This document shows positions 25,450 to 33,519 of a stretch of 53,108 nt of DNA, piece by piece. The translations under genes were made by a program, and so were the position numbers. Origin of the DNA: Hyphomicrobiales bacterium (lineage in GTDB: Bacteria > Pseudomonadota > Alphaproteobacteria > Rhizobiales > Rhizobiaceae); NCBI GenBank assembly GCA_900466475.1, contig UBMI01000016.1:1-53108 (forward strand), written 5' to 3'. Positions within the stretch are counted from its first letter, which is position 1; every line of letters starts with the position of its first letter. The notes beneath the pieces are model-generated. The model saw only the letters and a list, made by a program, of their open reading frames with translations, made no database searches and was not told the origin of the DNA.

Positions 25450-26424
25450 ATGAACATGCAAGTCAAGCCGGTCAGCCGCGTGCGCGCCATCAACTGGAAC
25501 CGCATCGAGGACGACAAGGATCTCGAGGTCTGGAACCGTCTGACCGGCAATTTCTGGCTGCCGGAAAAGGTGCCGCTGTCGAACGACATTCCGTCGTGGG
25601 GAACGCTGACGCCGGTCGAGCAGCAGCTGACGATCCGCGTCTTCACCGGGCTGACTCTGCTCGACACGATCCAGAATGGTGTCGGCTCCGTGAAGCTGAT
25701 GGCGGATGCGGTCACCCCGCATGAGGAAGCAGTGCTTTCCAACATCTCCTTCATGGAAGCGGTGCATGCACGCTCCTATTCCTCGATCTTCTCCACGCTC
25801 TGCCTCACGCCCGATGTCGACGATGCCTATCGGTGGTCGGAAGAGAATGAGTTCCTGCAGAAGAAGTCGGCGCTGATCACGGAGCACTATGCGTCCGGCG
25901 ATCCCTTGAAGAAGAAGGTCGCAAGTGTCTTCCTCGAGAGCTTCCTCTTCTATTCCGGCTTCTATCTGCCGATGTACTGGTCGAGCCGCGCCAAGCTGAC
26001 CAACACCGCCGACATGATCCGCCTCATCATCCGCGACGAGGCCGTGCATGGCTATTATATCGGCTACAAGTTTCAGCGCGGACTGGAAAAACTCTCAGAA
26101 GAGCGCCGGCAGGAGATCAAGGACTTCGCCTTCGATCTGCTCCTCGAACTCTACGACAACGAGGCTAGATATACCGAAGCGCTCTATGATGGCGTTGGGC
26201 TGACGGAGGACGTCAAGAAGTTCCTGCATTACAACGCCAACAAGGCGTTGATGAACCTCGGGTACGAGGCGCTGTTTCCGGCCGAAGCCTGCAAGGTCAA
26301 TCCGGCGATCCTGTCTGCGCTTTCGCCGAATGCCGATGAGAACCACGACTTCTTCTCGGGTTCCGGCTCCTCCTATGTCATCGGCAAGGCGGTGGCGACC
26401 GAGGACGAAGACTGGGATTTCTGA
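25450..26424 (+). CDS. nrdF: class Ib ribonucleoside-diphosphate reductase, beta subunit NrdF
   Basis: A 324-residue radical-harbouring subunit with a dimetal centre. Visible ligand helices are LTLLDTIQNGVGSV, HEEAVLSNISFMEAVHARSYSSIF and RLIIRDEAVHGYYIGYKFQRG. The C-terminal acidic tail EDEDWDF binds NrdE. ATG 25450 follows CGGAGAAAACC; 16 bp separate it from nrdE. It is the last gene of the cobalamin-controlled operon, followed by a hairpin that ends at the start codon of the adenylyl cyclase gene. Confidence 0.96.
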   Translation: MNMQVKPVSRVRAINWNRIEDDKDLEVWNRLTGNFWLPEKVPLSNDIPSWGTLTPVEQQLTIRVFTGLTLLDTIQNGVGSVKLMADAVTPHEEAVLSNISFMEAVHARSYSSIFSTLCLTPDVDDAYRWSEENEFLQKKSALITEHYASGDPLKKKVASVFLESFLFYSGFYLPMYWSSRAKLTNTADMIRLIIRDEAVHGYYIGYKFQRGLEKLSEERRQEIKDFAFDLLLELYDNEARYTEALYDGVGLTEDVKKFLHYNANKALMNLGYEALFPAEACKVNPAILSALSPNADENHDFFSGSGSSYVIGKAVATEDEDWDF

Positions 26425-26456
26425 GGTTTATCTTTACGAAGCCTCTTATCATTCGG

Positions 26457-26516
26457 CCCGCTATCGCCCACATTCACCCCGATGTGTTCGTTGAATGTGG
26501 CGTAGCGGGAGTTTTT
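26457..26516 (+). terminator. hairpin plus T5 after nrdF that also contains the cyclase ribosome-binding site
   Basis: The 5' arm (26457-26476) and 3' arm TGAATGTGGCGTAGCGGG (26492-26509) are complementary apart from single-base bulges. TTTTT follows at 26512-26516. As RNA this is a plausible intrinsic terminator for nrdHIEF. The last bases of the 3' arm (GCGGGAG) are also the Shine-Dalgarno for the ATG at 26518, so readthrough mRNA would have that site masked. Confidence 0.65.
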
Positions 26517-26517
26517 C

Positions 26518-27765
26518 ATGAGGCCCTCTTTCGAAGCGACTGATCCGGCAAGCGAAGCTGCCGAAGGTGTCTGGCCAATCCGCAGGCGTCGAATTCTCGA
26601 TTGGCTGATCAACGAGACCCGCGGCGAGCGTTTCATCGACAATATCCTGGTGGAGATGTGCAAGCGGCTATTGGCGGCTGGCGTACCGGTGAACCGCTCC
26701 AGCCTGCATTTCCGCACCAACCATCCGCAATGGATCGGTGCCCGCATCTTGTGGGTGGAGGGCATGGAAGAGGCAAAGATCAACACCTTTGCATACGGGG
26801 TGGAAACCACGCCGCAATTCCTCAACAGCCCGGTCAATGAGATCCACAAAGGCACCAACGAGGTGCGGAAGAATCTTGAGGATCTGTGGGAGGGCGACGA
26901 TTATCCCTTCTACCAGGAACTGCGCGACGACGGCTATTCCGAATATATCGCCTGGCCGATCGATCATACGTTCGACAAGCGTCACGTCGTTACGTTCTCC
27001 ACCAATAGGCCGGGCGGTTTTACCGGCGAACACGTGGATTTCCTGCGCGACCTGCTGCCGGCTCTCACTCTCGTCAGCGAGATCAGGCTCAAGAACATCA
27101 TGGCGCGCACGCTGCTGCAGACCTATGTCGGGCCGCATGCGAGCGAACAGATTCTCTCCGGCGTCATCACCCGCGGCAGCGGAACGACCGTCGGTGCGGC
27201 GATCATGATCTGCGACCTGCGCGATTTCACTGCGATCTCCGATCTCTGGCCGCGCGACGACGTCATCCAGTTGCTCAATGACTATTTCGATGCCATGTCC
27301 GATCCGATCGAACGGCACGGCGGCGAAATCCTGAAGTTCATGGGCGATGGACTGCTGGCCATCTTCCCGCTGTCGAAGCCTTCTGCCTGCGAAGACCTGC
27401 TGACGGCGATCCGTGAAGGGCAGGAGGCGATGGCGAAAGTGAATGAGCAACATCAGCGCCTGGGACGTGATCCACTGCGCTATGGTGTCGGCGTCCACGT
27501 CGGCGACGTTATGTATGGTAATATCGGTTCGCGCCGGCGGCTGGATTTCACGGTCATCGGCCCGGCAGTCAACGTCGCTTCGCGGCTTGAAACCTTGACC
27601 AAGGAAGTCAGGCGGCCGGTCCTGTTGTCTCGCGCTTTCGTTGAGATGGCGACCTGCACGGAAGAGATGGACAATCTCGGCACTTTTCCTCTGCGCGGGC
27701 TTGGGGAGCCGGTGGAAGTCTTCGCTTTCCGCGAAAAGCCGACAGCCGGTCGTGACGCAGCTTAG
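26518..27765 (+). CDS. class III adenylyl cyclase with N-terminal sensor-like domain
   Basis: This 415-residue protein has an N-terminal region of about 200 residues resembling a degenerate GAF-like fold (INETRGERFIDNILVEMCKRLLAAGVPVNRSSLHF). A C-terminal cyclase homology domain follows (about 225-405). Metal ligands are D233 in ICDLRDFT and D277 in FMGDGLLAIF. Adenine specificity is indicated by K273 and D343 (RLDFTVIG), and the transition-state residues N352 and R356 (VNVASR) are present. It is therefore predicted to be an active cAMP-forming homodimer. No membrane segment is seen, so it is cytosolic. A paralogue of the same architecture lies at 47774-48991. Its convergent neighbour ends at the same TTAG, so stops overlap. 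Confidence 0.9.
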   Translation: MRPSFEATDPASEAAEGVWPIRRRRILDWLINETRGERFIDNILVEMCKRLLAAGVPVNRSSLHFRTNHPQWIGARILWVEGMEEAKINTFAYGVETTPQFLNSPVNEIHKGTNEVRKNLEDLWEGDDYPFYQELRDDGYSEYIAWPIDHTFDKRHVVTFSTNRPGGFTGEHVDFLRDLLPALTLVSEIRLKNIMARTLLQTYVGPHASEQILSGVITRGSGTTVGAAIMICDLRDFTAISDLWPRDDVIQLLNDYFDAMSDPIERHGGEILKFMGDGLLAIFPLSKPSACEDLLTAIREGQEAMAKVNEQHQRLGRDPLRYGVGVHVGDVMYGNIGSRRRLDFTVIGPAVNVASRLETLTKEVRRPVLLSRAFVEMATCTEEMDNLGTFPLRGLGEPVEVFAFREKPTAGRDAA

Positions 27766-28823
27766 GCTACCGGAAAATTGATCTGCGGCGGCAGGAGCAG
27801 GCTCTGGCTCTCTGCTGACGGATTGCCGATGCGCTGAAGAAGCATCTGGCCGAGATGTTCGCCCGCCTCGACCAGATCCTCGTATATGGTCTCGATCTTC
27901 GGCTGCAGATGCGTGAGGAGATGCGACGTCTCCTTGGCGACGATGTCATAGTCCTCGGCCAGAATACTGCCCGCATCACCCATGGCGCTGACGAGCGCGA
28001 GCGCAGAAACCTCACCCGGACAGACAAAACCATCGGGAACATCGGGTGCGGTGGCGCGCGCGCGGAAGAAATCTCTAATTTCATTGGCCGGCGAATCGAG
28101 CGTAACGGCTTCCGGTATCTCGTAGGCCACGCCAGCCTCGCGCACAGCGGTCATGAAGCCATGAAGGATATGCTGGCTGAAAGTCAGCCGCTTCGGCGGC
28201 ATGACGACTGTAACCTTCTTCCTGCCCTTGGCGATCAGGCGCCGGGTGGCTTCGTAGGCGAAAGCATAATTGTCGTAATCGACATAGGCATGCGGTGTCG
28301 AAAATTCCGTGCGCCCGTGAGACACGAATGGGAAGCCAACCTCCTGCAGCATGCGCACCCTCGCATCGAAGGGTTCCGTCCGTGTGAAGATCAGGCCATC
28401 GGCGAAATTGTTGCGGACGATATATTCCGCCGCTTCGAGATCCGTCGTCGACAGGAAATTCGGGGCGACGACGAGGTGATAGGATGTCTCTTTCAACACC
28501 TTGGCGATGCCGTACATGATGGCGGTGCCGAAGCCGACGACCTCCTGATGCGGATCGAGAAGGATGCTGATGACGTTTGTGCGGCCCGTTTTGAGGCGCT
28601 GGGCAGCCCGGTCCGGCAGGTAACCGATCTCGCGGGCAATGCGATGAACGCGTTCGCGGGTCTCGACCGATATTTGCGGCGCGTCGCTTAGTGCGCGCGA
28701 AACTGTCGTTACCGCGAGACCGGTCAATGTTGCGATGGTACGCAAGGTCGGCTTGCCGCGCTTTTGCGCGCCATCCGGATTTTCACCGCGTTGCAGTTGG
28801 GACGATTCGGTCACTGAGGACAT
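27762..28823 (-). CDS. LacI-family transcriptional repressor of the adjacent sugar ABC operon
   Basis: A 353-residue LacI/GalR protein. The N-terminal HTH is TLRTIATLTGLAVTTVSRALSDAPQISVETRERVHRIAREIGYLPDRAAQRLKTGRTN, including the hinge helix. A periplasmic-binding-protein-like sugar domain follows. The sequence resembles AglR-type rhizobial regulators. Start 28823 (MSSVTESS) is preferred over an ATG at 28847 because GCACGGA precedes it, but the signal is modest. It is divergent from the carbohydrate ABC operon with a 302-bp intergenic region that has two LacI-type operator-like sites. The effector is likely the transported sugar. Confidence 0.88.
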   Translation of the reverse strand: MSSVTESSQLQRGENPDGAQKRGKPTLRTIATLTGLAVTTVSRALSDAPQISVETRERVHRIAREIGYLPDRAAQRLKTGRTNVISILLDPHQEVVGFGTAIMYGIAKVLKETSYHLVVAPNFLSTTDLEAAEYIVRNNFADGLIFTRTEPFDARVRMLQEVGFPFVSHGRTEFSTPHAYVDYDNYAFAYEATRRLIAKGRKKVTVVMPPKRLTFSQHILHGFMTAVREAGVAYEIPEAVTLDSPANEIRDFFRARATAPDVPDGFVCPGEVSALALVSAMGDAGSILAEDYDIVAKETSHLLTHLQPKIETIYEDLVEAGEHLGQMLLQRIGNPSAESQSLLLPPQINFPVA

Positions 28824-29125
28824 TCCGTGCTGGATCGCGGCTACCATAACACGATGAAACCGGCATGCAATCGATCAATGCAAACGATTTAAATTTTTAC
28901 AATTTGTTAGGCATTGGAAAAAAATATAATAAAAACAATGGCGCTGCGAGTTAATCATATTTTTCTCGGGAGTCGAGGAAGGGCTTGACGTCGCTGCGTT
29001 TATAACGTTTTAAATTGTCAATCGCGCTGGGAGGCGCGGTGCGGTGTTTGATCGTCATTACGGGCGGAAGACATCGGGGTGGCTGAGGAGGGTCTCGCCG
29101 CCCACTTACGAACGGGAGGATATTC
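28824..29125. promoter_or_regulatory. divergent control region of the first sugar ABC operon
   Basis: This 302-bp gap holds two LacI-family-like sites. One is TGCAAACGATTTAA (28879-28892), close to the TGNAANCGNTTNCA family pattern. The other is the near-palindrome TTTATAACGTTTTAAA (28999-29014). The second overlaps a probable promoter: TTGACG (28985-28990) and TTTTAA/TTTAAA (29008-29014) at about 17-18 bp, reading toward the binding-protein gene. The region between is very AT-rich. A GGGAGGA ribosome site precedes 29126. Confidence 0.65.
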
Positions 29126-30385
29126 ATGCGCAAGTTTTTGAGCTCGGCAGCTCTTGCTGTCGTGATGATGGCTGGTTTCGGCAGCGCCCATGCGGCCGAT
29201 GTCAAGGAAGTTCAGATGTTGCACTGGTGGACGTCCGGCGGTGAAGCCGCGGCGCTCAACGTGCTTAAGGGCGACCTTTCCAAGGAAGGTTACGCCTGGA
29301 AAGACGTCCCGGTTGCCGGCGGTGGCGGTGACGCAGCCATGACCGCGCTGAAGGCGATGGTCGCGGCCGGCACCTATCCGACGGCATCGCAGATGCTCGG
29401 CTATACGGTGCTTGACTACGCCCAGGCTGGGGTCATGGGCGACCTGACCGAGACGGCGAAGAAGGAAGGCTGGGACAAGTCCGTTCCGGCGGCACTGCAG
29501 AAGTTCTCTGTCTATGACGGCAAGTGGGTCGCAGCACCTGTCAACGTTCACTCCGTCAACTGGCTGTGGATCAACAAGTCCGTCATGGACAAGATCGGCG
29601 GCACGCAGCCGAAGACCTTCGACGACCTGATCGCCCTGCTCGACAAGGCGAAGGCAGCCGGTGTCATTCCGCTCGCACTTGGCGGTCAGAACTGGCAGGA
29701 AGCCACGATGTTCGACTCCATCGTGCTGTCGACCGGCGGTCCGGAATTCTACAAGAAGGCTTTCAACGACCTCGACGAGGCTTCGCTGAAGTCCGATACG
29801 ATGAAGAAGTCGTTCGATAACCTTGCCAAGATCATCCAGTATGTCGACCCGAACTTCTCGGGCCGTGACTGGAATCTGGCAACCGCGATGGTCATCAAGG
29901 GCGACGCTCTGGTGCAGGTCATGGGTGACTGGGCGAAGGGCGAATTCGTTGCCGCCAAGAAGACCCCCGATACCGACTTCCTGTGCTACCGCTTCCCGGG
30001 CACTGACGGCAGCGTGATCTACAACTCCGACATGTTCGGCATGTTCAACGTTCCTGACGACCGCAAGGCCGCTCAGGTAGCGCTCGCCACGGCAACGCTG
30101 TCGAAGAGCTTCCAGTCCGCTTTCAACGTCGTCAAGGGTTCCGTTCCGGCCCGTACCGACGTTCCGGATACGGATTTCGACGCTTGCGGCAAGAAGGGTA
30201 TTGCCGACCTGAAAGCTGCCAACGAGGGCGGCACGCTGTTCGGCTCGCTGGCACAGGGTTATGGCGCGCCTCCGGCTATCGCCAACGCCTATAAGGACGT
30301 TGTCTCGAAGTTCGTTCATGGTCAGATCAAGACCTCCGACGACGCTGTTACCCAGCTCGTCCAGGCCATCGACGACGCCCGCTAA
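29126..30385 (+). CDS. carbohydrate ABC transporter substrate-binding protein (glucose/mannose type)
   Basis: A 419-residue periplasmic binding protein with a clean Sec signal (MRKFLSSAALAVVMMAGFGSAHAA). The mature N-terminus EVQMLHWWTSGGEAAALNVLKG, followed by WKDVPVAGGGGDAAMTALKAM, is typical of the GtsA-like glucose/mannose binding proteins of family 1. The tail QGYGAPPAIANAYKDVVSKFVHG also fits. It delivers a monosaccharide or small oligosaccharide to the permeases that follow. ATG 29126 is 6 nt after GGGAGGA. A strong stem-loop separates it from the permease genes, consistent with high binding-protein expression relative to the membrane components. Confidence 0.92.
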   Translation: MRKFLSSAALAVVMMAGFGSAHAADVKEVQMLHWWTSGGEAAALNVLKGDLSKEGYAWKDVPVAGGGGDAAMTALKAMVAAGTYPTASQMLGYTVLDYAQAGVMGDLTETAKKEGWDKSVPAALQKFSVYDGKWVAAPVNVHSVNWLWINKSVMDKIGGTQPKTFDDLIALLDKAKAAGVIPLALGGQNWQEATMFDSIVLSTGGPEFYKKAFNDLDEASLKSDTMKKSFDNLAKIIQYVDPNFSGRDWNLATAMVIKGDALVQVMGDWAKGEFVAAKKTPDTDFLCYRFPGTDGSVIYNSDMFGMFNVPDDRKAAQVALATATLSKSFQSAFNVVKGSVPARTDVPDTDFDACGKKGIADLKAANEGGTLFGSLAQGYGAPPAIANAYKDVVSKFVHGQIKTSDDAVTQLVQAIDDAR

Positions 30386-30401
30386 TATTCCCATCGACAA
30401 C

Positions 30402-30430
30402 GGCTTTCCCGCGCGATGCGCGGGAAAGCC
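30402..30430 (+). other. 13-bp perfect intercistronic stem-loop
   Basis: GGCTTTCCCGCGC (30402-30414) and GCGCGGGAAAGCC (30418-30430) pair perfectly with a 3-nt loop GAT. It is 17 nt after the binding-protein stop, has no U-tract, and probably protects the upstream mRNA segment from 3' exonuclease or attenuates readthrough. Confidence 0.7.
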
Positions 30431-30463
30431 TCAGCCCCTGCGGGTGCTGGAGGAGATGATTTC

Positions 30464-31417
30464 ATGAGCACAGTTGCGACCACAGACCCGATCCTGACGT
30501 CGAAGTCCTCAAGCCGGACGTCCATTCGTGGCCGGCTACAAGATGCGCTGCCGAAGATCGTGCTGGCGCCAAGTTTTCTCATCACGGTGATTTTCGTCTA
30601 CGGCTTCATCGTCTGGACAGCCTATCTCTCCTTCACCAATTCCAAGACCTTTCCGTCCTATGCGCTAACGGGCACGCGTGCCTACGAGCGGCTCTGGCGC
30701 TGGACTTTCGAGAGCGACCCGCCGTCCTCGTGGTACACGTCGATTACCAATATGGGGATCTTCGGCTTCCTCTATATTTTCATCTGCCTTGGGCTCGGGC
30801 TGATGCTGGCGATTCTTCTCGATCAGAAGATCCGCGGTGAAGGCATCTTGCGGCCGATCTTCCTCTATCCGATGGCGCTGTCTTTCATCGTGACAGGCGT
30901 TGCCTGGAAATGGTTCCTCGATCCGGGCCTCGGGCTCGAGCAGACGCTGCACCATTTCGGCTGGACGAGCTTTCATTTCGACTGGATCAAGAACAAGGAC
31001 TTCGTCATCTACACCGTCGTCATCGCCGGTGTCTGGCAAGCCTCCGGCTTCGTCATGGCGATGTTTCTTGCCGGCTTGCGCGGTATCGACGGCGAGATCA
31101 TGAAAGCTGCGCAGATCGATGGCGCCTCGCCTTTCCAGATGTACCGCCGGATCATCATTCCGCTGCTGCGCCCGATCTTCCTGTCGGCCTTCATCGTGCT
31201 CGCCCATATGGCGATCAAGTCCTACGACCTTGTGGTGGCGCTGACCTCCGGCGGCCCCGGTGGCTCGGCATGGCTGCCGTCCAATTTCATGTACGAATAC
31301 ACGTTCAAGCGGAATGAAATGGCTGTCGGTTCTGCAAGCGCCATCATCATGCTGATGACCATCTCGGCCATCATCGTTCCCTATCTCTATTCCGAATTGA
31401 GGGAGAAGGGACGATGA
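30464..31417 (+). CDS. sugar ABC transporter permease 1 (MalF type)
   Basis: A 317-residue inner-membrane permease with about six TM helices. The EAA loop, which contacts the ATPase, is EIMKAAQIDGASPFQMYRRIIIPLLRPI. The start at 30464 (MSTVATTDPILTSK) follows GGAGATGATTTC; the frame is open upstream through the stem-loop. Its stop overlaps the next start (ATGA at 31414). Works with the second permease and the UgpC-type ATPase. Confidence 0.92.
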   Translation: MSTVATTDPILTSKSSSRTSIRGRLQDALPKIVLAPSFLITVIFVYGFIVWTAYLSFTNSKTFPSYALTGTRAYERLWRWTFESDPPSSWYTSITNMGIFGFLYIFICLGLGLMLAILLDQKIRGEGILRPIFLYPMALSFIVTGVAWKWFLDPGLGLEQTLHHFGWTSFHFDWIKNKDFVIYTVVIAGVWQASGFVMAMFLAGLRGIDGEIMKAAQIDGASPFQMYRRIIIPLLRPIFLSAFIVLAHMAIKSYDLVVALTSGGPGGSAWLPSNFMYEYTFKRNEMAVGSASAIIMLMTISAIIVPYLYSELREKGR

Positions 31418-32361
31418 GCAGCATTGCCTCTTCCGAGATCGCAACTTCGCATGGCGGCACTAGCGGTCGCTGGATCGGCCGTGTCGTCATCTACGGCTTG
31501 CTGTTGATCTTTGCCGTTCTCTATCTGATGCCGCTCTTCGTCATGCTGACGACTTCGTTCAAGACCATGGACGAAATCCAGAACGGCAATATGCTGGCGC
31601 TGCCGCAGTCGCCGACACTCGATCCGTGGTTCAAGGCCTGGGGCGAGACCTGTGTCGGCCTCACCTGCGCCGGTATCAAGGGCTACTTCTGGAATTCGAT
31701 CAAGATGGTCGTGCCGGCCGTCGCGATCTCCACCATTCTCGGCGCGCTCAACGGCTACGTACTGACCAAGTGGCGGTTTCCTGGCGATACGCTGGTTTTC
31801 GGCCTGATGCTGTTTGCCTGCTTCATACCGTTCCAGTCCGTGCTGCTGCCGATGGCCACCATTCTCGGTTTTCTCGGCCGTTTTGGCACGACCCTTCAGA
31901 ACGCGACCGGATTCAGCTTCGGCTTCGGCAATCCGACGGTGAACCTGGTTTTCGTGCATGTCGTCTACGGTCTCGGCTTCACGACGCTGTTCTTCCGCAA
32001 TTTCTACGAGGCTTTCCCGACGGAGCTGGTGAAGGCGGCGCAGGTGGATGGCGCGAGCTTCTTCCAGATCTTTCGCCGCATCATGCTGCCGAATTCGCTG
32101 CCGATCATCGTCGTCACGGTCATCTACCAGTTCACCAATATCTGGAACGACTTCCTCTTCGCTTCGGCCTATGCCGGCACGGGCGAATCGATGCCGATGA
32201 CGGTGGCGCTCAACAACGTCGTCAATACCTCGACCGGCGTCGTCGAATACAATGTCAACATGGCTGCGGCGATGATCGCGGCCGTTCCTACGCTCATCGT
32301 CTATATCCTCGCCGGCCGCTATTTCGTGCGCGGTCTGATGGCGGGCGCCGTCAAAGGGTGA
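31414..32361 (+). CDS. sugar ABC transporter permease 2 (MalG type)
   Basis: A 315-residue permease of the MalG family with six predicted TM helices. The EAA loop is ELVKAAQVDGASFFQIFRRIMLPNSLPIIVV, and it has the usual C-terminal GRYFVRGLMAGAVKG. It overlaps permease 1 by 4 bp (ATGA) and is followed by the ATPase gene after 3 bp, a tightly coupled arrangement. A 26-residue region between TM1 and TM2 (ETCVGLTCAGIKGYFWNS) carries two cysteines, as in the GtsC-like subfamily. Confidence 0.92.
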   Translation: MSSIASSEIATSHGGTSGRWIGRVVIYGLLLIFAVLYLMPLFVMLTTSFKTMDEIQNGNMLALPQSPTLDPWFKAWGETCVGLTCAGIKGYFWNSIKMVVPAVAISTILGALNGYVLTKWRFPGDTLVFGLMLFACFIPFQSVLLPMATILGFLGRFGTTLQNATGFSFGFGNPTVNLVFVHVVYGLGFTTLFFRNFYEAFPTELVKAAQVDGASFFQIFRRIMLPNSLPIIVVTVIYQFTNIWNDFLFASAYAGTGESMPMTVALNNVVNTSTGVVEYNVNMAAAMIAAVPTLIVYILAGRYFVRGLMAGAVKG

Positions 32362-32364
32362 TCC

Positions 32365-33480
32365 ATGGCTTTCCTTGAAATTTCCGGTCTCAAGAAGCGT
32401 TTCGGCGCCGTCGATATTCTCAAGGGGATCGATCTGGAACTCGAAAAGGGCGGCTTCCTGGTGCTGGTCGGTCCGTCCGGTTGCGGCAAGTCGACACTGC
32501 TCAACACAATTGCCGGGCTGGAAGCGATCACCTCTGGCGAAATCCGCATCGATGGCCGTGCGATCAATGATCTGCATCCGTCCAAGCGTGATATCGCCAT
32601 GGTCTTCCAAAGCTACGCGCTCTATCCGAACATGACCGTTGCGGGCAACATCGCCTTCGGCATGGAAATCCGTGGCGTGCCGAAGGAAGAGCGCGAAAAG
32701 GCGATCAAGCAGGTCTCCGACATGCTTCAGATCGGCCATCTGCTCGATCGCAAGCCCTCGCAACTGTCAGGTGGCCAGCGTCAGCGCGTCGCGATGGGAC
32801 GCGCGCTGGTGCGCAATCCGCAGGTCTTCCTCTTCGATGAGCCGCTCTCCAACCTCGATGCGAAACTGCGCGTCGACATGCGTACGGAAATCAAGCGCCT
32901 GCACCAGCGCATGGGAACGACAATCGTCTACGTCACCCACGACCAGATCGAGGCGATGACGCTGGCGACCAAGATCGCGGTGCTGAAGGACGGCGTGCTG
33001 CAGCAGTTCGGCACGCCCGCCGAGATCTACAACAGCCCGGCTAATGTGTTCGTGGCGGATTTCATGGGATCGCCGGCGATGAACCTGCTGAACGCCACCG
33101 TCGAGAATGGCGCCGGCGGGCTGCAGGTGTCGCTGGAGCGGCCGAATGGCGAGCCGCTGAAACTGCCCGTCAATGCCGGCAACAACAGCCTCACAGGTTA
33201 TACCGGCAAGCAGGTCATTTTCGGGATCCGTCCGGAAGCACTGACGGATATTGACGGAGCTGACCGCAAGGCAAAGTCGGTCGTCCATGGCGATTGCGCC
33301 ATCGAGGTCGTGGAGCCGGCCGGTTCAGATACATTTGCCGTCACCAAGCTCGGCGGCAAGTCGGTAGTGGCGCGCCTTGGAGCGGATACCGGCATCCTGC
33401 CGGGCCAGAATACCCGCCTTGCCTTCAATCTCGACAAGGCGGTCTTCTTCGATCCGGCCAGCCAGTTGCGGATCGCTTAG
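32365..33480 (+). CDS. sugar ABC transporter ATP-binding protein (UgpC/MsmK type)
   Basis: A 371-residue ATPase of the carbohydrate-import class. Walker A is GPSGCGKST (about 36-44), Q-loop FQSYALYPNMT, signature LSGGQ (135-139), Walker B VFLFDEPLSNLD and H-loop VTHDQIEA. The C-terminal TOBE/MalK-type regulatory domain (about 240-371) could bind inhibitors. It is the last gene of the operon and ends 26 bp from the stop of the convergent GH2 gene. Confidence 0.95.
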   Translation: MAFLEISGLKKRFGAVDILKGIDLELEKGGFLVLVGPSGCGKSTLLNTIAGLEAITSGEIRIDGRAINDLHPSKRDIAMVFQSYALYPNMTVAGNIAFGMEIRGVPKEEREKAIKQVSDMLQIGHLLDRKPSQLSGGQRQRVAMGRALVRNPQVFLFDEPLSNLDAKLRVDMRTEIKRLHQRMGTTIVYVTHDQIEAMTLATKIAVLKDGVLQQFGTPAEIYNSPANVFVADFMGSPAMNLLNATVENGAGGLQVSLERPNGEPLKLPVNAGNNSLTGYTGKQVIFGIRPEALTDIDGADRKAKSVVHGDCAIEVVEPAGSDTFAVTKLGGKSVVARLGADTGILPGQNTRLAFNLDKAVFFDPASQLRIA

Positions 33481-33496
33481 CCAGCAAAATATTCTC

Positions 33497-33519
33497 TGGC
33501 GGCCGTCAGACGGCCGCCA
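33497..33519. terminator. convergent stem-loop between ATPase and GH2 genes
   Basis: TGGCGGCCGT (33497-33506) and ACGGCCGCCA (33510-33519) pair perfectly with a 3-nt loop CAG. The GH2 stop codon (33508-33506) is inside the element. On the minus strand it is followed by GAGAATATTTTG, which offers a short U-rich stretch, so it may end both transcripts. Confidence 0.55.

Noticed and set aside
29018..30400. 460-codon minus-strand frame opposite the first binding protein
   Set aside because: Antisense shadow of a well-supported exported binding protein, with no recognisable motif.
31387..32763. 458-codon minus-strand frame, rich in Arg/Glu/His
   Set aside because: Lies opposite the permease and ATPase genes; composition is that of a GC-rich reverse frame.
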